Position numbers and translations under genes: made by a program
Source of the DNA: Streptomyces bathyalis
Lineage (GTDB): Bacteria > Actinomycetota > Actinomycetes > Streptomycetales > Streptomycetaceae
Assembly: GCF_015910445.1 (NCBI RefSeq)
Contig: NZ_CP048882.1
Coordinates: 2,356,001 to 2,420,000 of the forward strand
Direction of reading: 5' to 3'
DNA: 64,000 nucleotides
Notes under the pieces: generated by a model
Databases searched by the model: none
The model's input: only the letters and a program-made list of their open reading frames with translations
Told to the model about the DNA's origin: nothing
Shown here: positions 25,448 through 34,333 of the stretch, piece by piece
Layout: each line of letters starts with the position of its first letter
Position numbering within the stretch: the stretch's first letter is position 1

Positions 25448-27764
25448 CCGCCGTCTCGGAAAAACCTTCCGGGTCGGCTTCCGACGAGGGCGCCGGAGGC
25501 ACTTCTTCCGCCTCATCAGCTGCCTGTCGGGAAGTCCCGCCGTCCACGGGTTCGGCGGTGGACCCCAACTCCTCACCCGCGCACAGCGCGAGGACGTCCG
25601 CCCCGAAACGCTCCAGTTTCCGGGCGCCCACACCGGAGATGCAGGCGAGCGCGCCGTCGTCACCCGGCACCGTCTCGGCGATCGCCATCAGCGTCTTGTC
25701 GGTGAAGACGCAGTACGCCGGCTGCCCCAGCTGCTTCGCCCGCTCGGAGCGCCAGTCGCGCAGCCGCTCGTAGAGCTGCTCATCGAGATCCGACGGGCAG
25801 CCCTCGCAGCGCATCAGCTTCATCTCGCCCGGGTCCGTCAGCGAACGCCCGCACACCCTGCAGCGCACGGGGCCGCGCCGCTTACGCCCACGGCTTCCGG
25901 CAGCACCACCCCGCTCGATACCCCCGCGGCCACCGGCCGTCCCCGTTCCGGACGCGGTCGACCCGGGCCGAAGCCCGTTGAGGAACCGGCTCGGGCGGCG
26001 CCCGCCGCGCCCGCCGGGTGAACGCGACAGCGCCCAGGAGAGGTTGAGATGGAAGCGGGCCCGTGTGACGCCGACGTAGAGCAGCCGGCGCTCCTCCTCG
26101 ATCTGGGCGTCGCTCTTGGCGTGGGTGATCGGCATCATGCCGTCGGTGAGTCCCACCAGGAACACCGCATCCCACTCGAGGCCCTTGGCCGAGTGGAGCG
26201 ATGCGAGGGTGACGCCCTCGACGGTGGGCGCGTGCTGGGCATTGGCCCGCTCGTCCAGCTCCGCGACGAAGTCCGAGAGCGTCGGCTCGTCGCCGCCCGC
26301 CGCGGAGCGCCCTGCCGAGAGGGACTCGGCGAGCCGCACCAGGGCCATCAACGACTCCCAGCGGTCCCGGACGGCACCCGAGCCCGCCGGTGGTTCGTCC
26401 GTCCAGCCCTTGCCGCTGAGGACGGCCCGCACCTGTGAGGGAAGACCGACGGCCCCGTCCAGCAGGCTGTCGTTGCCCCCGAACCGTGCGGCGCTGCGCA
26501 GCGCCACGCCTGCCTCGCGCACCTCGGGGCGCTCGAAGAACCGCTCGGCGCCGCGGAGTTGATAGGGCACTCCGGCGTCGACGAGGGCCTGTTCGTAGAT
26601 CTCTGACTGGGCGTTGATGCGGTAGAGCACCGCGATCCCGCTGGCAGGAACGCCCGAGTCGATCAGCGCGCGGATGCGTTTGGCCGTGCCCTCCGCCTCG
26701 GACGGCTCGTCCGCGTACTCCGTGTACGCCGGTTCGGGCCCGGCCTCGCGCTGCGAGATCAGCTCCAGGCGGTGTTCGGCGGCGCGGCCCGCCGCCTGCG
26801 AGAGCAGTCCGTTCGCGAGATGCACGACCTGCGGTGTCGAGCGGTAGTCGCGCACGAGCTTGACGAGCGTGGCGTCCGGGTGGCGGGCACGGAAGTCGAG
26901 AAGGTGGTCGGGGGTGGCGCCTGTGAAGGAGTAGATCGTCTGGCTCGCGTCACCGACGACGCAGAGGCTGTCCCGGTCGCCGACCCACAGCTCGAGAAGC
27001 CGCTGCTGGAGCGGGCTGACGTCCTGGTACTCGTCGACGACGAAGTGCTGGTACTGGGCGCGGACCGTCTCCGCGATGTCCGGACGGTCCTGCAGGACGC
27101 CGACCGTCAGCAGCAGCACGTCCTCGAAGTCGATCGCCGAACGCTCGCGCTTCAGCTGCTCGTAGAGCCCGAAGACCCGGGCGGTCTCCGCCGGGTCGCG
27201 CGGGGGGATCCGGCCGGCCTTGGCCACCACCGCCGGATAGTCCTCGGGCACCGTCTGCGTCACCTTGGACCACTCGATCTCACCGGTGAGGTCCCGCAGT
27301 TCGCTGCGGTCCAGCCTGAGCCGGCAGCGGGCCGCGGCCTCCGCGACGAGCTGCACCTTGCGCTCCAGCAGCCCTGGCAGCTCGCCGCCGACCGCGCGTG
27401 GCCAGAAGAACTGGAGCTGCCGCAGCGCGGCCGAGTGGAACGTACGGGCCTGGACGCCCCCCGCCCCCAACTGCCGCAGCCGCCCGCGCATCTCACCCGC
27501 GGCCCTGCTGGTGAACGTGACGGCGAGCACACTGGCGGGCGGCAGGATCCCCGCCCGTACCCCGTACGCGATCCGGTGCGTGATGGCGCGGGTCTTGCCC
27601 GTGCCCGCGCCGGCCAGCACGCACACGGGGCCGCGCAGCGCCGTCGCCACCTCACGCTGCTCCGGGTCGAGCCCTTCCAGCACCGCGTCCGCGTCGCGCG
27701 GCGGACCCGCGAACGCGTCCTGATCGACGTGGGAGAAGAGAGTGGAGTCAGTTGCTGCTGTCAC
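25440..27764 (-). CDS. uvrD2: UvrD2-type superfamily 1A DNA helicase with HRDC domain
   Basis: 774 aa. Helicase motifs: GAGTGKTRAITHR (Walker A, residues about 51-63), TFTSRAAGEM (Ia), VVDEYQDVSPLQQRLLELW (II), GDASQTIYSFTGA (III), LVRDYRST (IV), ASLHSAKGLEWDAVFLVGL (V) and LLYVGVTRAR (VI). A Gly/Arg-rich linker leads to a tetracysteine (CRVCG, CEGC) and a C-terminal HRDC domain, the architecture of mycobacterial UvrD2. It acts in DNA repair and recombination. Divergent from mrx1. The GTG at 27764 is preceded by GGCGGG. Confidence 0.93.
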   Translation of the reverse strand: MTAATDSTLFSHVDQDAFAGPPRDADAVLEGLDPEQREVATALRGPVCVLAGAGTGKTRAITHRIAYGVRAGILPPASVLAVTFTSRAAGEMRGRLRQLGAGGVQARTFHSAALRQLQFFWPRAVGGELPGLLERKVQLVAEAAARCRLRLDRSELRDLTGEIEWSKVTQTVPEDYPAVVAKAGRIPPRDPAETARVFGLYEQLKRERSAIDFEDVLLLTVGVLQDRPDIAETVRAQYQHFVVDEYQDVSPLQQRLLELWVGDRDSLCVVGDASQTIYSFTGATPDHLLDFRARHPDATLVKLVRDYRSTPQVVHLANGLLSQAAGRAAEHRLELISQREAGPEPAYTEYADEPSEAEGTAKRIRALIDSGVPASGIAVLYRINAQSEIYEQALVDAGVPYQLRGAERFFERPEVREAGVALRSAARFGGNDSLLDGAVGLPSQVRAVLSGKGWTDEPPAGSGAVRDRWESLMALVRLAESLSAGRSAAGGDEPTLSDFVAELDERANAQHAPTVEGVTLASLHSAKGLEWDAVFLVGLTDGMMPITHAKSDAQIEEERRLLYVGVTRARFHLNLSWALSRSPGGRGGRRPSRFLNGLRPGSTASGTGTAGGRGGIERGGAAGSRGRKRRGPVRCRVCGRSLTDPGEMKLMRCEGCPSDLDEQLYERLRDWRSERAKQLGQPAYCVFTDKTLMAIAETVPGDDGALACISGVGARKLERFGADVLALCAGEELGSTAEPVDGGTSRQAADEAEEVPPAPSSEADPEGFSETAEK

Positions 27765-27858
27765 CCCGCCATGCTGCCAGGTCGTACGAGGCGGGCGTGA
27801 CGGTTGTCCACAGCCGGAGCCGGATCGTCATACGACACTCACGACTCTCCCGCGTCCG

Positions 27859-27884
27859 GGAATGGTCCGGCCCGTCCACACGTT
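27859..27884 (+). promoter_or_regulatory. SigR-dependent promoter of mrx1
   Basis: GGAAT (27859-27863), 18-nt spacer, GTT (27882-27884): an exact SigR consensus. The predicted start site near 27891 leaves about 31 nt before the ATG at 27922. It lies in the divergent uvrD2-mrx1 interval. Confidence 0.85.
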
Positions 27885-27921
27885 CCCCTGTCACCAACGG
27901 ACACGAAGGAGCGCAGGACCG

Positions 27922-28164
27922 ATGACGGGAAACGTGACGATGTACAGCACCACGTGGTGTGGCTACTGCCGTCGGCTGAAGGGCCAGATGGACCGCGCGG
28001 GCATCCCGTACACCGAGATCAACATCGAACACGACCCGGAGTCCGCCGACTTCGTGGAGAAGGCCAACAACGGCAATCAGACCGTGCCGACGGTGCTCTT
28101 CCCCGACGGGTCCACCCTGACCAACCCCTCGCTGGCTCAGGTCCAGCAGAAGGTCGGCGCCTGA
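27922..28164 (+). CDS. mrx1: Mycoredoxin
   Basis: 80-aa glutaredoxin-like protein that reduces mycothiol mixed disulfides. The active site is TTWCGYCRRLKG (CxxC at residues 13-16), with the cis-Pro loop QTVPTVLF and the GSTLTNPS helix start. The ATG at 27922 follows AGGA; the longer open frame to 27742 crosses the SigR promoter and is not used. Regulation by SigR is predicted from the upstream promoter. It is convergent with nudC. Confidence 0.93.
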   Translation: MTGNVTMYSTTWCGYCRRLKGQMDRAGIPYTEINIEHDPESADFVEKANNGNQTVPTVLFPDGSTLTNPSLAQVQQKVGA

Positions 28165-28195
28165 CCGGCCGGGGCGTCCGCCCCTGCCCGGAGCT

Positions 28196-29221
28196 TCACC
28201 GCCCGGGCCGGGGCAGCGGCTCCCCGTACCAGCGCTCCACGAGGCGTGACGCGATGGAGATGCCGGACGGCGGCAGCACCTCGCCCGTGGCGAACGCTTC
28301 CTTGAGGTCCTCGCGGGAGAACCAGCGGGCCTCCTCGATCTCGTCCCCGTCCACGCGGATCTCCGGTGAGGTGGCGCGGGCCATGAAGCCCAGCATCAGG
28401 CTCGCGGGGAACGGCCAGGGCTGGCTGGCCACGTAGTCGACCCGGCCCACCGTCACGCCCGCCTCCTCGGCGACCTCCCTGATGACGGCGGCCTCCAGGG
28501 ACTCTCCCGGCTCGACGAACCCGGCGAGCGTCGAGAAGCGGCCCTCGGGCCAGTGGACCTGACGGCCCAGCAGCGCCCGGTCCTTCTCGTCCGTCACCAG
28601 CATGATCACGGCGGGGTCGGTGCGGGGGTAGTGCTCGGCGCCGCAGGCCGGGCAGCGGCGCACGTGTCCGGCAGCGGCGATGACGGTGCGTTCGCCGCAG
28701 CGGGAGCAGAAGCGGTGCGTGCGCTGCCAGTTCTCCAGGCCGACGGCGTGCGCCATCAGTTCCGCGTCGCGGGCGGAGAGCAGCACGCCCGCCTCGCGCA
28801 GCCCGGCAGGCCGCGCGATGTCGTCCATGCGTCCCGGCAGCGAGTCCTTCTGAAGGGCGAAGTAGCGGACGCCTTCGTCGTCGACGCCGAGGAAGTACCG
28901 GTGGGCCTCGGTGAAGGGCGCGTCGAACGACGGCATCATCACCAGCTCGGTGTTGCCCTCGCCGTCGTCCTCGATGAGCGTCTGGCCGCCGGAGACGACG
29001 AAGCACCGCGTCGTCGGATGGCTCCAGGCGGCCGCCAGCCACGCCTCGTCCAGCCGGTGGTGGGCGGCGCGGTCGATGCCGCCGGTGGGGGTCAGGGTGA
29101 TCGGGCGGTCCGTGCCGGTGTCCGTGTCCGTCCCCGCGGCGCTGCCTGCGGTCGCGGCGGCCGCGGTGCTGTCGCGGGTGCCGGCGCCGGAACCCGCGGT
29201 CGAGTCGGTACCAGTGGTCAC
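28196..29221 (-). CDS. nudC: NADH/NAD+ pyrophosphatase
   Basis: 341 aa. Hydrolyses NAD(H) and deNADs capped RNA in studied homologues. The zinc ribbon (CSRCG and CPACG) precedes the Nudix box GFVEPGESLEAAVIREVAEE and then the NudC signature SQPWPFPAS. The GTG at 29221 gives MTTGTDSTAG with AGGGAAG upstream. An alternative ATG at 29245 overlaps the stop of the dipeptidase gene as ATGA, so either is possible. A Thr/Ala/Gly-rich stretch follows the start. The pair mrx1-nudC is also neighbouring in M. tuberculosis. Confidence 0.93.
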   Translation of the reverse strand: MTTGTDSTAGSGAGTRDSTAAAATAGSAAGTDTDTGTDRPITLTPTGGIDRAAHHRLDEAWLAAAWSHPTTRCFVVSGGQTLIEDDGEGNTELVMMPSFDAPFTEAHRYFLGVDDEGVRYFALQKDSLPGRMDDIARPAGLREAGVLLSARDAELMAHAVGLENWQRTHRFCSRCGERTVIAAAGHVRRCPACGAEHYPRTDPAVIMLVTDEKDRALLGRQVHWPEGRFSTLAGFVEPGESLEAAVIREVAEEAGVTVGRVDYVASQPWPFPASLMLGFMARATSPEIRVDGDEIEEARWFSREDLKEAFATGEVLPPSGISIASRLVERWYGEPLPRPGR

Positions 29222-29241
29222 TTCAGCTTCCCTGCTCCTCT

Positions 29242-30723
29242 TCATGGTCCGCCGTCCGGATGCTCCGCTGCCCGACCTACCCAGGCGTCCTGCGAGCGCA
29301 CCCCGGACGCACGTTCCTCGGTGCTCCAGTGCTCCGCGAGATCGCCCCAGAGGTATGCGGCGGTCTCGACGCCCTTCATCAGCAGGTCCAGTTCGACCTT
29401 CTCGTCCGGGGAGTGCCAGCCGTCCGACGGCACCGAGATGCCCAGGAAGAGCACCGGCACCCGGAGCACGTCCTGCAGATCGGCCGCCGGCCCGGACCCT
29501 CCCTCGCGCGTGAAGAGGACCCGCTGCCCGAAGGCACGTTCCATCGACCGTACGACCGACTGCAGCGCCGGATGCCCGAGCGGCGTCAGGCAGGGACGGG
29601 TCGCTCCCCAGAAAGTGATCTCGTGACGGACGCCGTCCGGCAGGCCGCGCGCCACCCACTCGCGGACGGACTGCTGGATCTTCTCCGCGTCCTGCCCCTC
29701 GACGAGCCGGAAGGACAGCTTCAGTTGCGCCTCGGAGGGGATGACGGTCTTGCCGCCGGGCCCCTGGTAGCCCCCGGCGATGCCGTTCACCTCGGCGGTG
29801 GGACGTGCCCAGATCCGCTCCAGCGTGGAGTGACCGGCCTCGCCGAGGGCGGCGTGCGAGTGGGCCGAGCGGAGCCAGGTGTCCTCGTCGAAGGGGAGCT
29901 GCGCGAACAGCTCGCGCTCGCGGGACGTCAGCTCGACGACGCCGTCGTAGAAGCCGGGAAGGGTGACGCGCCGCTCCTCGTCGTGGAGGCCCGCCGCCAG
30001 CCGCGCCGCCTCGGTGGCCGGGTTGGGGACGGCGCCGCCGAAGGAGCCTGAGTGGATGTCCTGGTCCGGTCCGTACAGGTCGATCTGGCAGTCGGTGAGC
30101 CCGCGCATGCCGGTGCACACCGTCGGGGTCTCCCGCGACCACATGCCGGTGTCGGAGACGATCACGGCGTCGCAGCCCAGCCGCCCGGCCTTCTCCTCCA
30201 GCAGCGCCCGGAAGTGCGGTGACCCGGACTCCTCCTCGCCCTCGACGATCAGCTTGAGGTTCACGGCCGGTGACGTACGCCCCGTCGCGATGAGATGCGC
30301 CCGCACGCCGAGGGTGTGGAAGAAGACCTGGCCCTTGTCGTCGGCGGCGCCGCGCGCGTACAGACGGCCGTCCCGCTGCTCCGGAATGAACGGCTCCGAG
30401 TGCCAGCCGTCGGAGCGGTCCGCGGGCTGGACGTCGTGGTGCCCGTAGACGAGCACGGTCGGTGCGTCCGGATCGCCGGACGGCCACTCCGCGAAGACCG
30501 CCGGAGCACCCGGGGTCTCCCAGACCTCGGCGACGGGGAAGCCCGTCGCCGCCAGCTTCCCGGCGAGCCATTCGGCGCTCCGCCGCACATCACCGGCGTG
30601 GTCCGGGTCGGCGGAGACGGACGGGATGCGCAGCCACTCCACGAGGTCGTCGAGGAAGGCGGCGCGCCTGTCTTCGATGCAGGCCCGGACCGCGTCGTCC
30701 GGAGCTGCCGGGATGCTGCTCAT
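29242..30723 (-). CDS. M20 family dipeptidase
   Basis: 493-aa zinc dipeptidase. Metal-ligand motifs are GHHDVQPAD (His, Asp), ARGAADDKGQV (bridging Asp), EGEEESGSPH (Glu pair) and SDTGMWS; the C-terminal His is in SVPSDGWHSPDE. It likely cleaves dipeptides or related amides in the cytoplasm. The Met at 30723 follows TAGGCT by 7 nt without a Shine-Dalgarno sequence, suggesting leaderless translation. The stop lies next to nudC in the same direction. Confidence 0.9.
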   Translation of the reverse strand: MSSIPAAPDDAVRACIEDRRAAFLDDLVEWLRIPSVSADPDHAGDVRRSAEWLAGKLAATGFPVAEVWETPGAPAVFAEWPSGDPDAPTVLVYGHHDVQPADRSDGWHSEPFIPEQRDGRLYARGAADDKGQVFFHTLGVRAHLIATGRTSPAVNLKLIVEGEEESGSPHFRALLEEKAGRLGCDAVIVSDTGMWSRETPTVCTGMRGLTDCQIDLYGPDQDIHSGSFGGAVPNPATEAARLAAGLHDEERRVTLPGFYDGVVELTSRERELFAQLPFDEDTWLRSAHSHAALGEAGHSTLERIWARPTAEVNGIAGGYQGPGGKTVIPSEAQLKLSFRLVEGQDAEKIQQSVREWVARGLPDGVRHEITFWGATRPCLTPLGHPALQSVVRSMERAFGQRVLFTREGGSGPAADLQDVLRVPVLFLGISVPSDGWHSPDEKVELDLLMKGVETAAYLWGDLAEHWSTEERASGVRSQDAWVGRAAEHPDGGP

Positions 30724-30733
30724 GCCGGGCAGC

Positions 30734-33700
30734 CTATCCGGCATCCGGGGGACGGCCCCCATCCGTACCCGCGCCGTCGGGGCCGAGGAGCAGCTCCTCG
30801 AGGCCGGTGCGGCCGAGCAGGCCCTCGGGGCGTACGACCTCGCCGCCGCGCACGTAGAGGAACGCCGCGCCGACGGATTCGAGCGGCACGCGCTGCTTCT
30901 CGGCCCAGGCCAGGCGGTAGACGGACAGCTGGAGCGGGTCGGCGTCGCGTGCGCGGCCCGTCTTCCAGTCGACGATGTCGTACGTCGCCGTCCCGTCCGG
31001 TGCGACATCGCGGTACACGGCGTCGATGCGGCCGCGCACGACCCGCCCGGCCAGTTCGAGCTGGAAGGGCTCCTCGACGCGGTACGGCGTGCGGTGCGCG
31101 TACGGCGAGCGCTGGAAGGCCTCCTTCAGCGCTGCCAGGTCGCGCTCGTCCGCGATCCCGTCCGGTTCGTCGTCGCTTCCGCCGGGACCGGAGGATCCGA
31201 CGGCTTCCTCCCCGGCTCCGGGAAGTTCGTCGGGGCCGAGCATCGGAAGCGTCAATTCCTCGAACCGGGACTCCACCCATGCGTGGAAGCGTGTGCCCCT
31301 GCGGGCCGCGGCCGGCTGCGGCGGTCGGGGCATCGGACGGGCCAGTTCACGTGCGAAGCCGTCCGGGTCGGCGGCCATCCTGAGCATCTGCGACGCGGAC
31401 AGCGCGGTCGGCAGCGGGACGTCGCGCACGGGCACGCGGGAGCGCCGCAGCTCGCCGGTGAGCGCGTCCAGGTCACGGTCCCAGGACGCGACGAGCCGTG
31501 ACTCCTCCGGGCTCAGGCCGTCCGTCGCCTCACCGGGCCCGACGGCTGCGGCCTGCGGGCCGGCGTCGGTCGCGTCGTCCGCGTCCGCGGCGGGGGCGCG
31601 AGCACCGGCGGCGTCCTCCGGCGCCGGCTCCTCCTCGGCGAGGCGTTCCAGCACCGCGTCGGCAGCCGCGCGTCGCCTGGCCAGCGCGGTCTCGTCCAGC
31701 GGCAGCGGCCAGGCACGCACCTCGGCGGCAGCGGCGGAGAGCGCCGGGTTCTCCTCGTCCTCTGCGGGTGCGTCCGCCCAGCGCTCGACCTCGCCGTGCG
31801 CCGGGTCCGCCTCGCAGTGGGAGCGCAGGGCGTCGAGGAACGCCGAGGGGCCGCGGGGCCTCTTCTGGTGCGGACCCCACCAGTGGCCCGAGCCGAGCAG
31901 GAGCGATCGGGGACGGGTGAACGTGACGTAGCCGAGGCGGAGTTCCTCGGTGGCCTGGTGGTCCCGCATCGCGGTGTCGTAGTCCTTCACGCCCTTCGCC
32001 GTCCACTCCGCCACATCGGGAAGCGTCGCGGCGTCCCCGCGCAGCGCGTGCGGCAGGACCTTCGGCCTGCTGAGCCACGACTCGCGCGCCTGCTCGCTGG
32101 GGAACTGCTTCGACACCAGCCCGGGCACGGCCACGACGTCCCACTCCAGGCCCTTGGCCTTGTGCGCCGTGAGCACCTTCACCGCGTTCTCACCCCCGGG
32201 CAGCGAGCTGTCGAGCCCTTTCTCGTACTGGGCCGCCGTACGCAGGAAGCCGAGGAAGGCGAGCAGCGTGGCCTCGCCGTCGACGGCGGCGAATCCGGCG
32301 GCGACGTCGAGGAAGCTGCTCAGCGTCTCGCGGCGGCGGGCGGCGAGCGCGTGCGGCGACGCGGAGAGTTCGACCTCCAGGCCGCTGACCGCGAGCACCC
32401 TGTGCAGCACGTCCATCAGCGGATCGGCCAGCGAGCGCCGCAGATCCCGTATCTCGGCTGCGAGCCTGGTGAAGCGCACCCGCGCCTCCGCGGAGAACGG
32501 CAACCCGTCCTCGTGCGGGCCGCCGGCGTCGAGGAAGGTCTCCAGGGCGTCGGCGAGCGAGACGACCTCTGCCGGGTCGACGCCCTCGACCGCCGCGGCC
32601 AGGCGCCGGTCCGGATCGCCGCCGTGGTCCTCGCCGTGTTCGACGAGCAGCCGCGCCCGCCGGCCCAGCAGTGCCAGGTCGCGGGGGCCGATCCGCCAGC
32701 GCGGGCCCGTCAGCAGACGGACGAGGGAGGCGTTCGCCGTCGGGTCGGAGAGGACCTCGCACATGGCGACGAGGTCGGCGACCTCCGGCAGGTGCAGCAG
32801 GCCCGTCAGACCGACGACCTCGACGGGGAGTTCGCGGGCGACGAGGGCGCCCTGGATCTCGGCGAAGTCGCCCGCGCCGCGGCAAAGTACGGCGATCTCA
32901 CCGGGCGGTGTGCCCGTACGCACGAGGTGGGCGAGGGAGTCGGCGAGCCACTCCACCTCCTCCTCGTGCGTGGGCAGCAGCGCGCACCGCACCAGGCCGT
33001 CGCTCTCGGCGCCCGGTGCGGGCCGCAGCGCCTCCACGCCCTCGTGGCGCCTGCGCAGCGGGGCCGCGAGGGTGTTGGCGAGGGTGAGCAGACGCCCGCC
33101 GCTGCGGCGGTTCTGGCTGAGGGAGTAGCGACGGGCGGGGCGGCCGTCGGCGTGGGGGAAGTGCAGTGGGAAGTCGTCGAGGTTGGCCACGGAGGCACCG
33201 CGCCAGCCGTAGATGGCCTGGCACGGGTCGCCGACGGCGGTGACGGCGTGGCCCGCGCCCTCGCCGCGACCCGCGCTCTGCCCATTGCCGTCCTGACCCG
33301 AACCGTCCTGCCCCGAACCGTCCTGACCCGAACCGTCCTGCCCGGCGCCGAACAGCCCGGAGAGCAGCACGCGTTGAGCCACCGAGGTGTCCTGGTACTC
33401 GTCGAGGAGGACGGCGGAGTACTGGGCGCGCAGGGCCCTGCCGACCTCCGGGACCTCGCGCGCCAGGGTCGCGGCGAGGGCGATCTGGTCGCCGAAGTCC
33501 AGCAGGTCCCGCTCACGCTTCCTCGCGCGGTACTTCTCGACCAGGCCGAGGAGTTCACTGCGGCCGAGAGCGGCCTGCGGCACCTTGCGCAGCGCGGCGT
33601 TGCCGAGAGGGACGCTGTCCAGTGCGGCGAGCAACTCCTCGTCGTACGCGCGGAGTCCGCCCGGCGGGACCAGGTGTTCGCTGAGTTCGCCGTCGAGGGC

Positions 33701-34213
33701 CAGCAGATCCTCGACGAGCGCGGCGACGGACTTGGTCAGCGCCTCGAAGGGGCCCGGGTCCGCGCGCAGCACGCTCGCCGCGAGCTGGAAGCGCGTGGCG
33801 TCGGCGAGGAGCCTGGAGCCGGGCTCGATGCCGAGGCGCAGCCCGTGCTCCGTCAGCAGCCGCCCCGCGAAGGCGTGGTAGGTGGAGATCTGCGGTTCGC
33901 CGCGGGCGTTCTCCGGGTCGTCGGGGTCGGGGTCGGTGAACCCGGCCCGTACGAGCGCCTTGCGTACCCGCTCGGAGAGTTCGCCCGCGGCCTTGTTGGT
34001 GAACGTCAGGCCGAGCACCTGCTCCGGCTGCACCCGGCCGGTGCCCACCAGCCACACCACGCGCGCCGCCATCACCGTCGTCTTGCCCGAACCCGCACCG
34101 GCCACGATCACTTGTGGAGCGGGAGGCGCGGTGATGCAGTCGAGCTGCTCCGGAGTGAACGGGATACCGAGGAGCTCTTCGAGCTGTCCGGTACTGGTGA
34201 GTCGTGCGGGCAC
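30734..34213 (-). CDS. adnB: AdnB-like helicase-nuclease subunit
   Basis: 1159 aa from a GTG at 34213. N-terminal UvrD-like motor: GAGSGKTTVMAARV (Walker A), TFTNKAAGEL, LLDEYQDTSVAQ (II), GDPCQAIYGWRGAS (III), VLTAHKAKGLEWDVVAVPG (V), YVTFTRPRSLLL (VI). The C-terminal PD-(D/E)xK nuclease has YDIVDWKTGR and QLSVYRLAW. An unusual insert of repeated GSGQD units lies just before motif III. No iron-sulfur cysteines are seen, unlike in adnA. It forms with adnA the double-strand-break end-resection machine that replaces RecBCD in actinobacteria; the pair is transcribed adnA then adnB, 120 bp apart. Confidence 0.9.
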   Translation of the reverse strand: MPARLTSTGQLEELLGIPFTPEQLDCITAPPAPQVIVAGAGSGKTTVMAARVVWLVGTGRVQPEQVLGLTFTNKAAGELSERVRKALVRAGFTDPDPDDPENARGEPQISTYHAFAGRLLTEHGLRLGIEPGSRLLADATRFQLAASVLRADPGPFEALTKSVAALVEDLLALDGELSEHLVPPGGLRAYDEELLAALDSVPLGNAALRKVPQAALGRSELLGLVEKYRARKRERDLLDFGDQIALAATLAREVPEVGRALRAQYSAVLLDEYQDTSVAQRVLLSGLFGAGQDGSGQDGSGQDGSGQDGNGQSAGRGEGAGHAVTAVGDPCQAIYGWRGASVANLDDFPLHFPHADGRPARRYSLSQNRRSGGRLLTLANTLAAPLRRRHEGVEALRPAPGAESDGLVRCALLPTHEEEVEWLADSLAHLVRTGTPPGEIAVLCRGAGDFAEIQGALVARELPVEVVGLTGLLHLPEVADLVAMCEVLSDPTANASLVRLLTGPRWRIGPRDLALLGRRARLLVEHGEDHGGDPDRRLAAAVEGVDPAEVVSLADALETFLDAGGPHEDGLPFSAEARVRFTRLAAEIRDLRRSLADPLMDVLHRVLAVSGLEVELSASPHALAARRRETLSSFLDVAAGFAAVDGEATLLAFLGFLRTAAQYEKGLDSSLPGGENAVKVLTAHKAKGLEWDVVAVPGLVSKQFPSEQARESWLSRPKVLPHALRGDAATLPDVAEWTAKGVKDYDTAMRDHQATEELRLGYVTFTRPRSLLLGSGHWWGPHQKRPRGPSAFLDALRSHCEADPAHGEVERWADAPAEDEENPALSAAAAEVRAWPLPLDETALARRRAAADAVLERLAEEEPAPEDAAGARAPAADADDATDAGPQAAAVGPGEATDGLSPEESRLVASWDRDLDALTGELRRSRVPVRDVPLPTALSASQMLRMAADPDGFARELARPMPRPPQPAAARRGTRFHAWVESRFEELTLPMLGPDELPGAGEEAVGSSGPGGSDDEPDGIADERDLAALKEAFQRSPYAHRTPYRVEEPFQLELAGRVVRGRIDAVYRDVAPDGTATYDIVDWKTGRARDADPLQLSVYRLAWAEKQRVPLESVGAAFLYVRGGEVVRPEGLLGRTGLEELLLGPDGAGTDGGRPPDAG

Positions 34214-34333
34214 GGGAGAGACGCTAACGGCTCCCGCCGACAACTGCCGTGGAAAGGCCGTCGCGGTACGGCAACACCCGTTGGGCCGCCCGGCCGACGT
34301 CTCGTCAACCGCCGCTGTGCGCACGGCAGTCGG

